Assembly (NCBI GenBank): GCA_013350335.1
Contig: CM023537.1
Location: forward strand, 10,968,438 to 11,032,437
Reading direction: 5' to 3'
Length of the DNA stretch: 64,000 bases
Source: Chimonanthus salicifolius
Taxonomy: Eukaryota > Streptophyta > Magnoliopsida > Laurales > Calycanthaceae
Shown in pieces: positions 23,044 through 34,728 of this stretch. Under the pieces are notes generated by a model. That model was given only the letters and a program-made list of their open reading frames with translations. It was not told the DNA's origin and searched no databases. Numbering within the stretch: position 1 is the first letter of the stretch; each line of letters starts with the position of its first letter. The translations under genes and the position numbers were made by a program.

Positions 23044-23623
23044 GACTTCAAATGAAAATTCATGTTGCTGGGAATCTCTGTGATAAATATTATCGATTAA
23101 AAACCTAAGATATTTTAGAGATTTTGATATAAATTAAAATTAACTTTCAAAAGTGTCAAATATAGATTTGACAACGGTAAAGATAGCATCCAGCTGGAAC
23201 TCGGAGTTCTGTTGGGTAAGAATTCAATTAGCATTGGGAGGGTAGAGGCGACAGTGATCTGGACAAGGACCATTTACAATATAGATTTAGAAAATTATTT
23301 CGTATTTAAAAAAAAAAAACACTTTCCTAACAGTTGTATATAATATTTCATTAAAAAAATCAACAATTTATAAGGAAATTGATTGGTGTATCAAAACTTT
23401 TAACTTCGGTGCATAAAAAATAAGTGAAATACAAATGGAAAGAGTGAAAGGAAAAAAGGATAGAAACAATAGTAGGCAAAATGGGTATTTCATTTATTTT
23501 TGGTGGACCGATCACTTCTCTTTTTAATATTTAAAATTATAAGAACAAATAATGAGATAAAGATAATTCTTTTATTGTTCTTTCAATTTTCTATTTATCA
23601 TGATTAAAAATATATAGTCTAAA

Positions 23624-23788
23624 TGGATGTAGCTCAACGGGTTAACCTCCCATCTCAGGAAGTGGGAGGTGCTAAGTTGGAGCCCCCATGGCCTAACTTG
23701 GTGTACACTAAGGGCAGTGGGTATCATTCGTGGTAGTTTTGCATTGGATTTTCCGTAGTTTTCCACACGTAAATTAAAAAAATAAATA
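23624..23788 (+). mobile_element. tRNA-derived SINE (copy B)
   Basis: Counterpart of 11528-11700. The A-box-like 'tagctcaacgggttaa' is better preserved here, while the B-box is mutated (agttggagcc). It sits in the same position within the duplicated block. Confidence 0.65.
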
Positions 23789-24454
23789 ATCCATTTAATA
23801 AAAATAAATAAGAAGGCTTTAGAGTCTTGGAGTGTAAATATGAATCCGGACTCTATAATTATCCTGTCATCATTTGTCTCATGCCATGTGGACTAATTCA
23901 TAAGTAAATTGATTATTCAACAGTGTAGAAAGTTTCTCATTTAGTAATTTACCTCTGCATAGTGTATGCGGTATTCACTACTGCTACAATAGTAGAAGAT
24001 TCCAAATTCTGTAACTAGGAGATGCTTTAATGAGCAAAGGAGATATTACAATAATTTCATAAAGTTTTGACTTAAACCTAATCACTAAGACAAAGTGTTG
24101 CTGTATGGTCTTTAAATTTCACTAAAAATGATAATTAAATTGGGTGGGCAATTTTTTTATGGAGGGATAGAGCATTTTGAATAAAATGTTTGGGAGTATA
24201 AAGCTATTATTTTCCTGATATTTTAGATTTTAAATGAAATTTTGAATGTTTCGGCTTACATATGTTTGGATAGAAACATGTTTTTTGAAATATCTTATAT
24301 TGAATGATGGCTAATACTTTTTTATAACTAAACTCTATAAGGTTTAGAGCATTCGATTAATCTTTGGAGTATGTGTAAGACTCTTTATCCTCAAATTTTG
24401 GGTAATTCAGTGGAAGTAGTCTTTTTCAGTGGAGTGGGAATTAAATTCAGGATT

Positions 24455-27400
24455 TGTCACGTCCCGACCTGATACGTGGGCCCGGAATGAGACTAATTTT
24501 TTTTTTTTAAATTAAAACTAATCCCAAACTCCACATGTCCATGGCCTCGGGTCTGCCTAAGCCCATGAAGAGGCCACAAGTGTTCATAAAACCTAAACTA
24601 TCACATAAGATACTTATATTCACATAACAGTTCACACCATATTATACATATACGAGTCTGGATGCTACAACTGGTAAGCTTAGACAATATTTACATATTA
24701 AGCCATCTAAGCAAATTCTACTCTAAAACAACTAATTGAAATTCAGAGATTCCACAGCTTAGGCCATTGCAGAGGGGTCCTCCGCTGCCTCCAGACCTTG
24801 TCCTGCATTGAGGTACACGTGAGCTTCTAACCCAGTGAAGAGAACTCGAAATATCATAGATATAGCATGTGATAGAGCATTAAAATCTACAATGCAGTTA
24901 AAATAAATAACAGAACATGTGACAATTGTTCTTTTCTTTCAATTCTTAACGTGTATCATTGTTTCTTTGACTCACTAGGGTATCCGACTCGACCTCAACT
25001 GTTAGGTCCAGGGTATCCGACTCAACCTTGTCGAGGAATCCCACTCATCCTCGAATACATTAAGTCAAAGGCAGACATAATGCAGCATCTTGCAAGAGCT
25101 CGACCGACTTCACAAGTGTGTATATATTTAACATACAAAATAAACAAAATTCCATAAACATAGAAAAAATTACAATTACCATCCACAGACATTAGATTTA
25201 GGTTTACCAACCTAGAATCTTCATATTCACAATACCTGCATAACCACGTTAGCACGGGTATATACAAATAGTCACATGCATACTTCAATATATATCATGT
25301 ATATATGATTTTTACATAGCACATCTACACATTCACATTTAACCATTCACTTGCAAATAAACCACAGTTGAGTCTCCTCACTTTGATCGACGAAGTTACG
25401 TAAGTTTCTCGAATTGCATGAAGGAGAGAGAGAGCCGGTCCAACTGTTTCAATTGGATAATTGACGGAGTTAGATACTATATTTATTGATCTAAGTTGAC
25501 CCGATAGACAACTCGATGGGTCCGACTGACAGAACATAGTTCTATCGGGATAAATTCTTGAAGGAACGAATAAAGAGAGTCATATAATTTTAATAACTCT
25601 TTTAAAATGTCACCGTCTGTAAATAAGATAATAGTTTGTCTATTACTAACACGAAGGAACTAAGGTAAGTAAGGAAATCAATTGAAATCTTAAAATAAAA
25701 AAGTTTAATATTTGTTATGTAAAAAATCCAACTTTTGAAGTTAAACAGTAAGTCATTTAAAACTCATTTCACTAAGGCTTAGTTCAATTGAAAATCCCAA
25801 AATAAGAAACTCATCAATTAAGTAGATAAAAGAAATTATACTTAAGCTCATCAAACCAAACTTAAAATAAATATTATATATATATATATATAATCATCAA
25901 ACACCCAAAGTGGTGGATGATTTTAAGTATACAACACCTTGAGTATACTTGAGGTAGTGAGGAATGCATGTTAAAACATTCCCAACCAAGGGAGAGAGAG
26001 ATTGAAAGTCCCTCCTAAAGAAACAATATATTTGATTATAAAAAAAAACCCCACTAAATTAAAATTAAAATAACCAAATAAAAGTATAACTTTAACATTC
26101 TTGCATAAAAACCTATCAGTTAAAAATAGGATAGAACTTTATTTAAAAAAAAACATCACCTTATTATTTAAAGGTGTTAAAATCTCAACATAAATAATTA
26201 AACAAAACAATAGCTAAACTTTCCACCATTAAGATAGCATGCTAATTTAAACCCAAAATAAATAACATCTAATGCTATCTAAAATACCCATAAATAAAAG
26301 AAATAACTAAAATGATAAGACTTAATCTAATAGATAAAGTATTAATTTCTAAATTAGTGGTGGTAACAAAATAAAACCCAAATGAATGGAGATTTGAGCA
26401 TAATGAGTTTTAAAACTATCCCTAATCTAAATTGTAATCAAAGTTTAATATTATAACTGAATTTAAAATAAAGGAAGAGAGACGTAAAGGAAACTCCCTT
26501 GAAACATGTAGAGAAAGGAGAAGAACAGAGAAAAGAGAAAAAATTGTAAAAGGAAGGAGAGGAAAACGTTGAATGAGAGAGAGTGATTGTTTTTTTTTTT
26601 TAATCTTCTTACCTACCTCACTTCCTCTCTTTACACTAAACTGTAAAACCACCGTAGATGACTTGTGGAAGAGAAGCTCCGACGCCACCTAGGCTAGTGA
26701 ACACTAGAGATCAATGTTATTAGAATCGGACCGTCTAACGAACCGTCTTCGAGGAAGGTTCGCGTTCGACCGAGTTCGACCGCAGGTTAAAGCCGGTCAA
26801 AGCCGATCAAGTAGTAATTAATATAAATATTACATATAAAATTAAGTAAGCTATCTTTTACCAATAATATTAATATAAATATTAAAAATAACATTTAAAC
26901 TCTGAATAATATATCAAAATGGTGAAAGATATCTAATAGAAATGGTAATAAATATTTATATTTCAAATATATACATTTTCTAATTTAATTTTGAAATGAA
27001 TTTTTTTTAAAAAAAATAAAAAATTTAAACCGCAGCCGGTTCTGTTCCAGTCGAAACGAACCACGGGTTCGATTGCGGTTTGGTCCGGTTCTGATAATAC
27101 TGCTAGAGATGGTGAATAATCACCCATTTTTTTTATATTTTTTTATTAAGACTTTAATAATTATCCATTCATAAATAAATCAAAAACCATATAACTTCCA
27201 TAGTTTAGATAAATAAATTAAAACTAAATAACTACTATAGTTTTGGAAAATAAATTAAACCTCTTTTTAGTTTTCAAAATTTAAATCACACCTTTCAAAT
27301 ACATTGAAAATCTAATGTTTTAATTAAAAATCACATAAATACTAAATTTCAAAAATTAAAATAACATTTTTGTAAAGCTTCTGACTTTAAAGTCGGGTCA

Positions 27401-27845
27401 AACAATTTTAACTTACAAAAACACTCTAAACTTTCTGGGATGTTTGACACTCTTAAACATTTTAAAATTAACTTTTTATAAAATAGAGACACCCCTGACA
27501 AATCAAAATCCATACTTCTACAAATCAAAATGTTCAGCCGGGAAAATTCTTTAGACTTAGAATTTTAAAACTAAATTAATGAGTGAAATTTGAGAATTTA
27601 AATACCTCAAATAATTTATTTTCCAAACTGCAGATTATTTTAAGGGTCTCAGTCGGAGAAAGTTTAGATAATTTCAACTTTCCCACTACACTAACGAGTT
27701 GGATCCACCGACTTTAAACTCGAGTCGAGTCAACTCTGACTCTACACAAAGTCCATTTGTTAATATATCAGATTAACCGGCACTAAACACAATCAACTAT
27801 AATTAATCACATAATTATACGCCTAATTTCGGTCGAGATATTAGA
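24455..27845. mobile_element. Solo LTR with nested MITE, copy-B specific
   Basis: Begins TGTCACGTCCCGACC and ends TCGAGATATTAGA, flanked by GGATT (24450-24454) and GGGTT (27846-27850), a 5-bp duplication with one mismatch. Without the nested MITE it is about 2.99 kb, close to the related element at 19199-22123. Copy A is uninterrupted here (about 12425-12450). The terminal CA has become GA and the target repeats have diverged, so it looks older than its relative. Confidence 0.75.
26712..27102. mobile_element. hAT MITE, 391 bp, nested in the LTR
   Basis: 21-bp terminal inverted repeats with four mismatches (consensus CAGTGTTATCAGAACCGGAC) are flanked by the perfect 8-bp duplication ctagagat (26704-26711 and 27103-27110). 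No coding. Relatives are the truncated copy at 10277-10660 and the end scrap at 2714-2756. Confidence 0.9.
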
Positions 27846-28033
27846 GGGTTGGCTTCCCGAGGATTAAATTTGGTTAATTCAAAGGATTTAAAGAAAAAAT
27901 TGTGAAACTTAGTAAGAATTATCTACTATCATTTTTTTTACATATGCAGATTGTGACACATGTTTGCACATGCTTTTTCGATGTTGAATTGATGATAACT
28001 TTGAAGATATAGGTAGGTTGTAAGTGAGAAAAA

Positions 28034-28210
28034 TTAGAAATTGTGTGGGATGATTTCCATCTCACTTGTCATTCATGACCTCACAATGAAAGAGCAATGA
28101 TCAATGATGTTACGAAGAACTTAGAAATTGTGTGGGATGATTTCTCTGTCTCTTGTCATTCATGACCGAAGAATGAAAGAGCAATGATCAATGACGTTAC
28201 GAAACGAAGA
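28034..28210 (+). repeat. 97-bp tandem duplication upstream of dioxygenase B
   Basis: The 'ttagaaattgtgtggg' block starts at 28034 and again at 28131, each followed by 'cttgtcattcatgacc' and 'gaaagagcaatgatcaatga'. Copy A has it once (about 13128-13225). It lies 120-300 bp upstream of the TATA box. Confidence 0.8.
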
Positions 28211-28332
28211 CCAATCAATGATCTCACTGCAACCTCGTCTTCATTCCTCAATTCATTAATTTACAACGAATACAGCCAAAGTTGGTCATACAATTGCTGT
28301 ATGCGTCCAGATTCAATGAACCAATTTTTCTC

Positions 28333-28340
28333 TATAAAAT
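28333..28340 (+). promoter_or_regulatory. TATA box of dioxygenase B
   Basis: TATAAAAT, 100 bp upstream of the ATG at 28433; conserved with copy A. Confidence 0.65.
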
Positions 28341-28432
28341 GACACACCAAATAGATTGATTAGTAAATTCCTGATAAGTTTTAAGCCATCTGTTACTCCA
28401 TTCTTTTGTTGTTAGGAAGACATTCTGTGGCA

Positions 28433-30627
28433 ATGGGCTTTGAGGTTGATCAAGCCTTCATCCAAGAAACTGAACATAGGCCAAAACTCTCCGTCGTTGA
28501 GGCCGGAGGGATTCCGTTGATCAATCTCTCCCCATTGAATTCTTCAAATTCCGATGACCCACAAGCTCTTTTGAGCCTCGCCGCAGAGATTGGGGCAGCC
28601 TGCAGCAAGTGGGGCTTCTTCCAAGTGATCAACCATGGGGTGCCATCGGAGCTCCGAGAGCGAATGGAATCCGCTGCGAGGAAGTTCTTCGCCTTGTCGC
28701 TGGATGAGAAACGTAAGGTCGGGCGCGATGAGGTGAACCCTTTGGGTTACTATGATACAGAGCACACGAAGAATGTGAGGGATTGGAAGGAGGTCTTTGA
28801 CTGGGTGGTTGAGGATCCATTGGTGATCCCAGCTTCACATGAGCCCGGTGACCAAGAATTGCAGACTTTCAAGAATCAGTGGCCAGAGTACCCTCCTGAA
28901 ATGAGGTAATTGAGAAACTGATTGGCCTTGTTTTGTAGTCTAAAAATCATCAAGACTTGGAACTCAACTACTACAAAAAAATCATGGAATTCTTTCCAAT
29001 TCCCCCCAAGGAACCTCGGTGAGTAAATGGGCTCTAAATGCTTGGTATCCAATGTCTCGACGTTAAATGGTCCGATATCAAGATCCCGATTGAATCGTCT
29101 TGATCAATTGGTATCTCTCTCATTCAGTTTTACTTTCATGTCAAATATAAGATAATCCTGACTGAACTTGAGTAATTATGTCCTGGGCAGACATGTTCCC
29201 AGGCCAAAGGGCCTAAGATGTCTGGAAGTATATGCCATGAAAACAGAGGAACATCAAATTCAGATAATCAAATCGTAGTCTGCAAGATTCTTAATTGAAT
29301 TCTCTTAGTCCCCAAGTACATAAATTATTCACCGTTAGAAAAATGTGAAGATGGCAATCTTTCAATATATTTACTTTTGCCCCAGTGGCTGCAATAGTTG
29401 GTCGCCGGTGGACTATTCGAAAGATGATTGTATCACCAATTTAAAGTATGAAAAGATCATAATCTTGAATATCAGACCATATTGGGTCTTGGATATATCT
29501 AGTTTGATAGCAGAAATATATGTTCAGTCGTGTCTCCCTCTGTTTTGAAGATCAAAATGAACCTGGGCTTGAAACACAAGTATGTCATCCATTTGGATGT
29601 CTTAAGTGATATATATGTCAATGTTGAAATTTCTATATATTTACTTCACCAGGAAGGCTTGTATTTCATATGCGAAGGGTGTGGAGAAGCTAGCATTCGA
29701 ATTGCTTGAGCTCATCTCGTTGAGTTTGAATTTGCCAGCAAAACGGCTAAATGGTTTCTTCAAGGACCAAACTAGCTATATTCGGGTCAATCACTACCCT
29801 CCTTGCCCTGCACCGGACCTTGCACTTGGCGTTGGCTGCCACAAAGATGCTGGAGCTCTTGCAGTCCTTGCTCAGGACGACGTTGGAGGACTTGACGTAA
29901 AGCGAAAGAGTGATGGTGAGTGGATTAGGGTCAAACCTATCCCGGATTCTTACATCATCAATGTTGGAGACATAATTCAGGTAGGTGAACAACAACTAGA
30001 TTTTACTAATCAATGTCCCTAAACTTGAAAGTTAGTCTGCTTTCTTTCTTTGTAAGTTGAGCTGCATTTGAGGAGAAAGAGGTTTATAATTTCACTACCC
30101 ACGGGGGTGGAAAATTATAGCATCCTATTACAGGTCCAAGTTTCTATTAGCAGTGGGAATGTTTGGACTGCTACAGTATCCCTCGCCGACAATACATGAT
30201 GCCATATCTTTCGACAAATCCACCTTCTCCCTTTGACTGCCACCATTGCAACAATATTTGGAATGTTGCAAAATGCTGAGATACAGTAACTTTAAAGACT
30301 TGTGATGGTGAAAAATACTGTTGAAATGAATCCTAAAAGATGGATCTTCTGATTGATCTTTTGTAGGTTTGGAGTAATGACAAGTATGAAAGTGTAGAGC
30401 ACAGGGCGATGGTAAACTCAGAGAGAGAGAGGTTCTCCATCCCTTTCCTCTTCAATCCTTCGCACAATGCAGCCGTAAAGCCTCTAGATGAGCTGACAGA
30501 TGAACACAATCCTCCCAAGTACAAGGAATATAACTGGGGGAAGTTCTTCAAGACAAGGAGACTCAGCAACTTCAAGAAGCTCAATGTTGAAAATATTCAG
30601 ATCTCTCACTTCAGGGTATCAAAATAA
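28433..30627 (+). CDS. 2-oxoglutarate/Fe(II)-dependent dioxygenase, copy B
   Basis: Tandem paralogue of the gene at 13546, with the same three-exon structure and phases (28433-28905, 29653-29980, 30367-30627) and the same 353-aa length. About 26 residues differ (about 93% identity), 13 of them in exon 2 alone. Iron ligands (His221, Asp223, His279) and RFS (289-291) remain, so the fold can still be active. But Arg220 next to the HxD is Cys, Gly224 is Ala, Thr227 is Ala, and the Asp of the N-terminal PLIDLSPL is Asn. These changes fall at positions that copy A shares with the family consensus, which suggests relaxed constraint or altered substrate choice. Intron 1 is only 747 bp. As with copy A, the substrate is unknown and the nearest type is Arabidopsis At3g19000/At3g19010. 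Confidence 0.93.
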
Positions 30628-30856
30628 TGGATTACTCTCTATGTCTTAGGCTGATTTTCAGCTGTTATTAATGTCTGTAGTAGTGTGGCTATGGAACTAT
30701 TTATTGTGAATGGTGTTCTTGTTTAGGTTGAGGACCAATCTAATCACTCATGTATGCAGTTATCAGTTATCACTCATGGTGTTCTTATAGCAGTTTAGAA
30801 TTATATAATGGCTGATGAAACAAATAATTGAGGAAGGATGCATTTGCTTCCAAATT

Positions 30857-31200
30857 AATAGACCATTTTGGACCTCTATTAATTACTCCAGTTGCAAAAA
30901 GATCGGACCTGAATCTTCTAGACGCCTTCGTGGTGATAAATCGGAACCCGTTTGAATTCCTATCCTGGATTAGGCTATTCTTTGGTGGTCCTGCGGAAAG
31001 TTTTTTGGTGCTCCAATTTTCTATCCATCCAGTTCGAGCTTCATCGACTCTTCAGTCTAGTAATTTGTCAGCTGAGTTATGTTTTGTTAGTTTATTGTCA
31101 CTCTCTTCTTTTTTGTCTATCTTTTTGTCTTTGTGTTGATTATCCTCTTTGTATTTGCACCTCTGGTGTCTTTATTATTAATATATGAACAATTAAAAAA
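30857..31200 (+). repeat. LINE-like 3' tail (copy B)
   Basis: Counterpart of 18776-19082. It reads as a decayed 3' end with 'cctctggtgtctttattattaatatat' followed by an A run at 31194-31206, as in plant L1-type elements. The only ORF (about 100 codons) has no recognisable domain. Confidence 0.4.
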
Positions 31201-31599
31201 AAAAAATAGACCATTTTGGAATTTGAACAATTCTCTCTATTGATTATGGAGGTAGAAATACCAAAATTTTCCTCATTAGGATGAGTAACATTTGTCCTCT
31301 GGCTCCCCACCTTCTTGTCAAAGTGAACCATCAGACCAAAACAATGTCATTCAACGTAATTATCACACATGGATTGAATCATTTAATTTTTTTAATTCTT
31401 AGCCACAATTAACCCTATACGATTTAAAACTGTATAAGCTGATGCCTAATGGCAAAGCAATCTACTGGGGATTCTTAGTGAAGCTCAATGCTAACTTGTT
31501 TTATTATCATTATCATAGCTAGTACACTATTTTGATGGACTTAACCGGAATATTACATATAAAACCTTAGCCACACGCATAAAAGTTACAGTTGGTAGA

Positions 31600-31882
31600 G
31601 AGGCGATTTCTCGACCTATTTTTACAAACAATATATTAAAATTCATCTATTCTGAATTTTATGAACTATGAGACTGATTGTAAGTAAAAGGGTATACTTT
31701 TGGGCTTCAAATATCATATCTAAAAAATTAAAAGGGAAGACTATTTTTCCTTAATTCTTTGAGTACAATTTTTAAAGTCCAAAACTATATCCTTTTTACT
31801 TAAAATCAGTTTCGGAGTTTATAAAATTCAGAATAGATGAATTTTAATATTTTATTTGTAAAAATTGATTGAGAAACTGACG
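31600..31882. repeat. Long imperfect hairpin
   Basis: The 31600-31697 arm is inverted at 31785-31882 ('ttaaaattcatctattctgaa' against its complement). It is related to the internal palindrome of the MITE at 12608-13088, so it is probably a MITE whose ends have decayed. Confidence 0.65.
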
Positions 31883-32449
31883 AAAATCTAACTCCACAAC
31901 TATAGTCGGAAAGAATCCATTCGAGGTTTGTTCGAAATGATGCTACAGTCGTTTTTTCTTTTAAAAAGGCAAAATGGTAATTGTACGTAGAGAAAGAAAA
32001 CCCCATATGGCTTGCCCTTTTTTAGTGATAAATCTTCTTCAAGGCAGCCCAATCGTTCAATCACTATTTAAATTTAAAAACTAACGGTCGGCGAGGCTTC
32101 CGTCTCCTAAACCATTCAGAGTTCCAGAATCCAGACTAAAGAGAACAGAACATCCGCCGCCTCTATCAGATCTTTTAGGAAACACAGAAAATCTGAAATC
32201 TGAAATTGGATTCCTTCTAAAAATAGCACTCTTTTCTGATGCTTCTACACGAAGTTGGAAAACAGAGTTTCACCGACTCTGCTCTCCTAAATAAGAAAAC
32301 TTTCTTACAAAATCTCAATAAATACATAAGATTACTGAGTAGTCTACACGAGTTCGAAGTTCTAAGTCAAGTTTCCAAGAAAAAGAAGAATTCTTTCAGT
32401 TTGTGATTCTTCCCTCCAAACAAGTCTTGGAAGTAAGAATCACCTGCCA

Positions 32450-33046
32450 ATGGCTTCACCAACCATGTCCTCGCCCTCTACTTGTCTTCCAGTCTCTGAT
32501 TCTTCCAACCAAACAATTGAAAGAAGTGAGAATTATCCATCGACCATGTCCTCCTTGCAGGCGCCGGAGCGTGTCAGATGGACTGCACAAGTAATGCACT
32601 ACTCTTCCAAACAAACAGCAAATATGTTAAAACATCAAGAAACTCAGGTGGTTCTGAAGATTATCTTCAGAGAGAAACTGAGGTGGGTGGCCATCCTGCC
32701 GGAAGAAACTATTGATGTCGTAGCGGAGACACCATTTTGCGACACTATAAAGGCCTTCTATGTCGACCGCAGTTCTCTGTTGCTGCCTGAGGCGGCAGGG
32801 CGATGTGTTTCCGTTGCACTTTCACACACCAAAACGCCTCTGGAGATTAGGGACGATGTGAAGGTGTATATCGGGCGGCATGTTCACGAACTTGCAGAGA
32901 TTGCTAGGGACAGAGAATTGAAGGAAATGCAGATTGTTGCTTTGATTGAGGTGGTGAAGGATTCCGTCTGTGATGATGAAGGAATGAACAGTTGGGTTGA
33001 TCAGAAGATGGGATTCGCATCAGGATCGGTCGACATTGGGATCTAA
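32450..33046 (+). CDS. Divergent member of the small-protein family
   Basis: Single exon of 198 aa from the first ATG, or 166 aa from Met33 (32546). From Met33 it aligns without gaps to the gene at 36860 (MSSLQAPE against MSFLPPPD), so Met33 is the likely ancestral start and the 32 Ser/Thr-rich residues before it are optional. Conserved blocks are ETQVVLKIIFREKL (about 64-77), ETPFCDT (93-99), LLLPEAAGRCVSVALS (110-125), EIRDDV (132-137), RHVHELAEIA (143-152) and ALIEVVKD (164-171). The C-terminus after about residue 172 is unrelated to the other members. There is no signal peptide, membrane segment or known catalytic motif. I do not recognise the family. The LLLPEAA...IKDDV...A.IEV pattern is faintly like the region preceding the RING in some plant RING-H2 ligases, a weak resemblance only. 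Confidence 0.7.
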   Translation: MASPTMSSPSTCLPVSDSSNQTIERSENYPSTMSSLQAPERVRWTAQVMHYSSKQTANMLKHQETQVVLKIIFREKLRWVAILPEETIDVVAETPFCDTIKAFYVDRSSLLLPEAAGRCVSVALSHTKTPLEIRDDVKVYIGRHVHELAEIARDRELKEMQIVALIEVVKDSVCDDEGMNSWVDQKMGFASGSVDIGI

Positions 33047-33469
33047 AACAAAATAGGAAAAGATCAATTTATTCTCAACAATCCTTTCTCCTTCTAGTTT
33101 CAGAACAGGTGGATTGGGTTCATGGTTACTTCCAGTTTTAAGCTTCTTCTGCTGTCAACTCGTCAATTCTTGATAGGATTTTTTCTTCTCCTTATGTCAT
33201 CTTGTAATACTGGTCTCATTTAGTTACAGAACTTAAATAAAGAATTAAGATAGATGAGTTTGTTCATGGTGTTCTTGTTTTGGTTGAGATTTTAATGTTG
33301 GAATTAAATAAATATCATTTCGTTGCAACTGAGTAGAACCCTAGAATCTAAACAATTGATTAAGTGGTGTTTCTAATACTCTTTAGCAGATGAGCTGTCT
33401 CCACTACATCTGTCATTGTTTTTTTTAGCAGTAACAACAAAAAAATTCATTAATAAAAAAATTATTCTT

Positions 33470-33580
33470 TTATTTACGTGTGAGAAACTATATACAGTCC
33501 TACTAAAATCTTCACGGGTGAGCCCACTACCTTAAGACACACAAAAGTTAGACCATAGAGGCTCGAACCGACAATCTAAA
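33470..33580 (-). mobile_element. SINE body fragment
   Basis: On the minus strand it reads 'ggttcgagcctctatggtctaac', the B-box and body of the SINE found at 11528 and 23624. The A-box half is missing. Confidence 0.5.
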
Positions 33581-33960
33581 AAAAAAGTAATATAAGAAAA
33601 AAGTATTCGAAAAGGAAAAAAAAACAAAAAACTAAGGGGGAAAGGCCCAGAAAAAAGCCAACAAAAACAACCAAAGCGAAAAAAATACACTCAAACAAGA
33701 CATCTAATCTCTAGGTAACTGAAAATAGCCACGGATCGGCCCTCCGATGCCATTTTCTACAAAGAAGTTCACCATTCCAACGTTTCGACTAATGAGCGAG
33801 AAGGAGATTTTCATGCCTACCTCCAAATCCTTAATTTCCTTCACTAAGGTGATCAAATTCCATAGAAGATGCTTCACTCCACTGACCCATTTGATAGCAT
33901 TGAATAAATCATTCGAATCATTCAATTGTGGAATTGGTTTTGAGAAAATTTATATCTATG
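33581..33960 (-). pseudogene. LINE RNase H-domain relic
   Basis: The minus-strand ORF (33925-33704) reads like the end of the RNase H domain in plant L1-type elements: a 'LLWNLITLVKEIKDL' helix, then FSLISRNVGMVNFFVENGIG in place of the usual F.HV.R.AN.VAD.LAK.G. A T-rich, low-complexity 3' tail follows towards 33590. The catalytic parts are absent. Confidence 0.55.
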
Positions 33961-34570
33961 CTAGATCAATAATCGAGGGCTTTGATAAACCTTAGATACA
34001 CTTGATTTTTCAACTCAACTTAATAGGATATTAAATTTAAAGAATTAGATGAGTTTTTACCAAACTTAGTTAATTTGATCTTAGATTTTGTTGGATAAAA
34101 ACGTCTTTCCTATCACAACACAAAGATTTATGTGGTACCTTTTCGGTAGGTCACATGTTCAACACCAATCCACTATGCTAAAAGGCAAGAAATCGGAAGA
34201 ATGTCAACTTTGACTCTCGGTTACATTTTTCACACTTCTCTCTCTCTCTCTCGCAAAAGAATACTTTATATTGTCCTATTTAGGATTTACACAAGTGCAA
34301 TGTAAATTATAAAATTTGCACCAATAAAAAAATTCTCGAGGCTCTGCCCCCATACCCCCAATTGAGAATATATCCGATTTTTGGTATAAGTGTGCTCTGA
34401 ATGACTAAATGCCTTTATCCTGGATGTCCTTCTTTTCATTAAGCAACTCCATTTCTTAGCCATGAAACTTCTTGAATAAGTTTAACCATGTTAGCTAATC
34501 AACAAGCCAAGATCACCCAAGGAGTAGACCTACTCTTCCTTTCATGGTTCATGCGTACCAAAGGGTATGC

Positions 34571-34728
34571 TTAAGATGTCTGGAAGTATATGCCATGAAA
34601 AAAGAGGAATATCGAATTCAGATAAACAAATCGTAGTCTGCAAGATTCATAATTGAATTCTCTTAGTTCACTAGTACATAAAGTATTCACCATTAGAAAA
34701 ATGTGAAGATGGCAATCTTTCAATATTT
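34571..34728 (+). repeat. Orphan fragment of dioxygenase intron 1 (right arm)
   Basis: Matches 14326-14481 and 29214-29370 in the same orientation ('taagatgtctggaagtat' to 'ctttcaatatt'). No exon flanks it. Confidence 0.75.

Larger units (their letters stand above)
23044..31525. repeat. Segmental duplication copy B
   Basis: Direct-repeat partner of copy A. It carries a dioxygenase gene and the shared MITE (23374-23520) and SINE (23624-23788). It lacks the MITEs at 10891 and 12608, the LTR at 16597 and the solo LTR at 19199, but has its own LTR insertion at 24455-27845. Homology to A ends at about 31525 ('tagctagtacactattt'). Confidence 0.9.
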
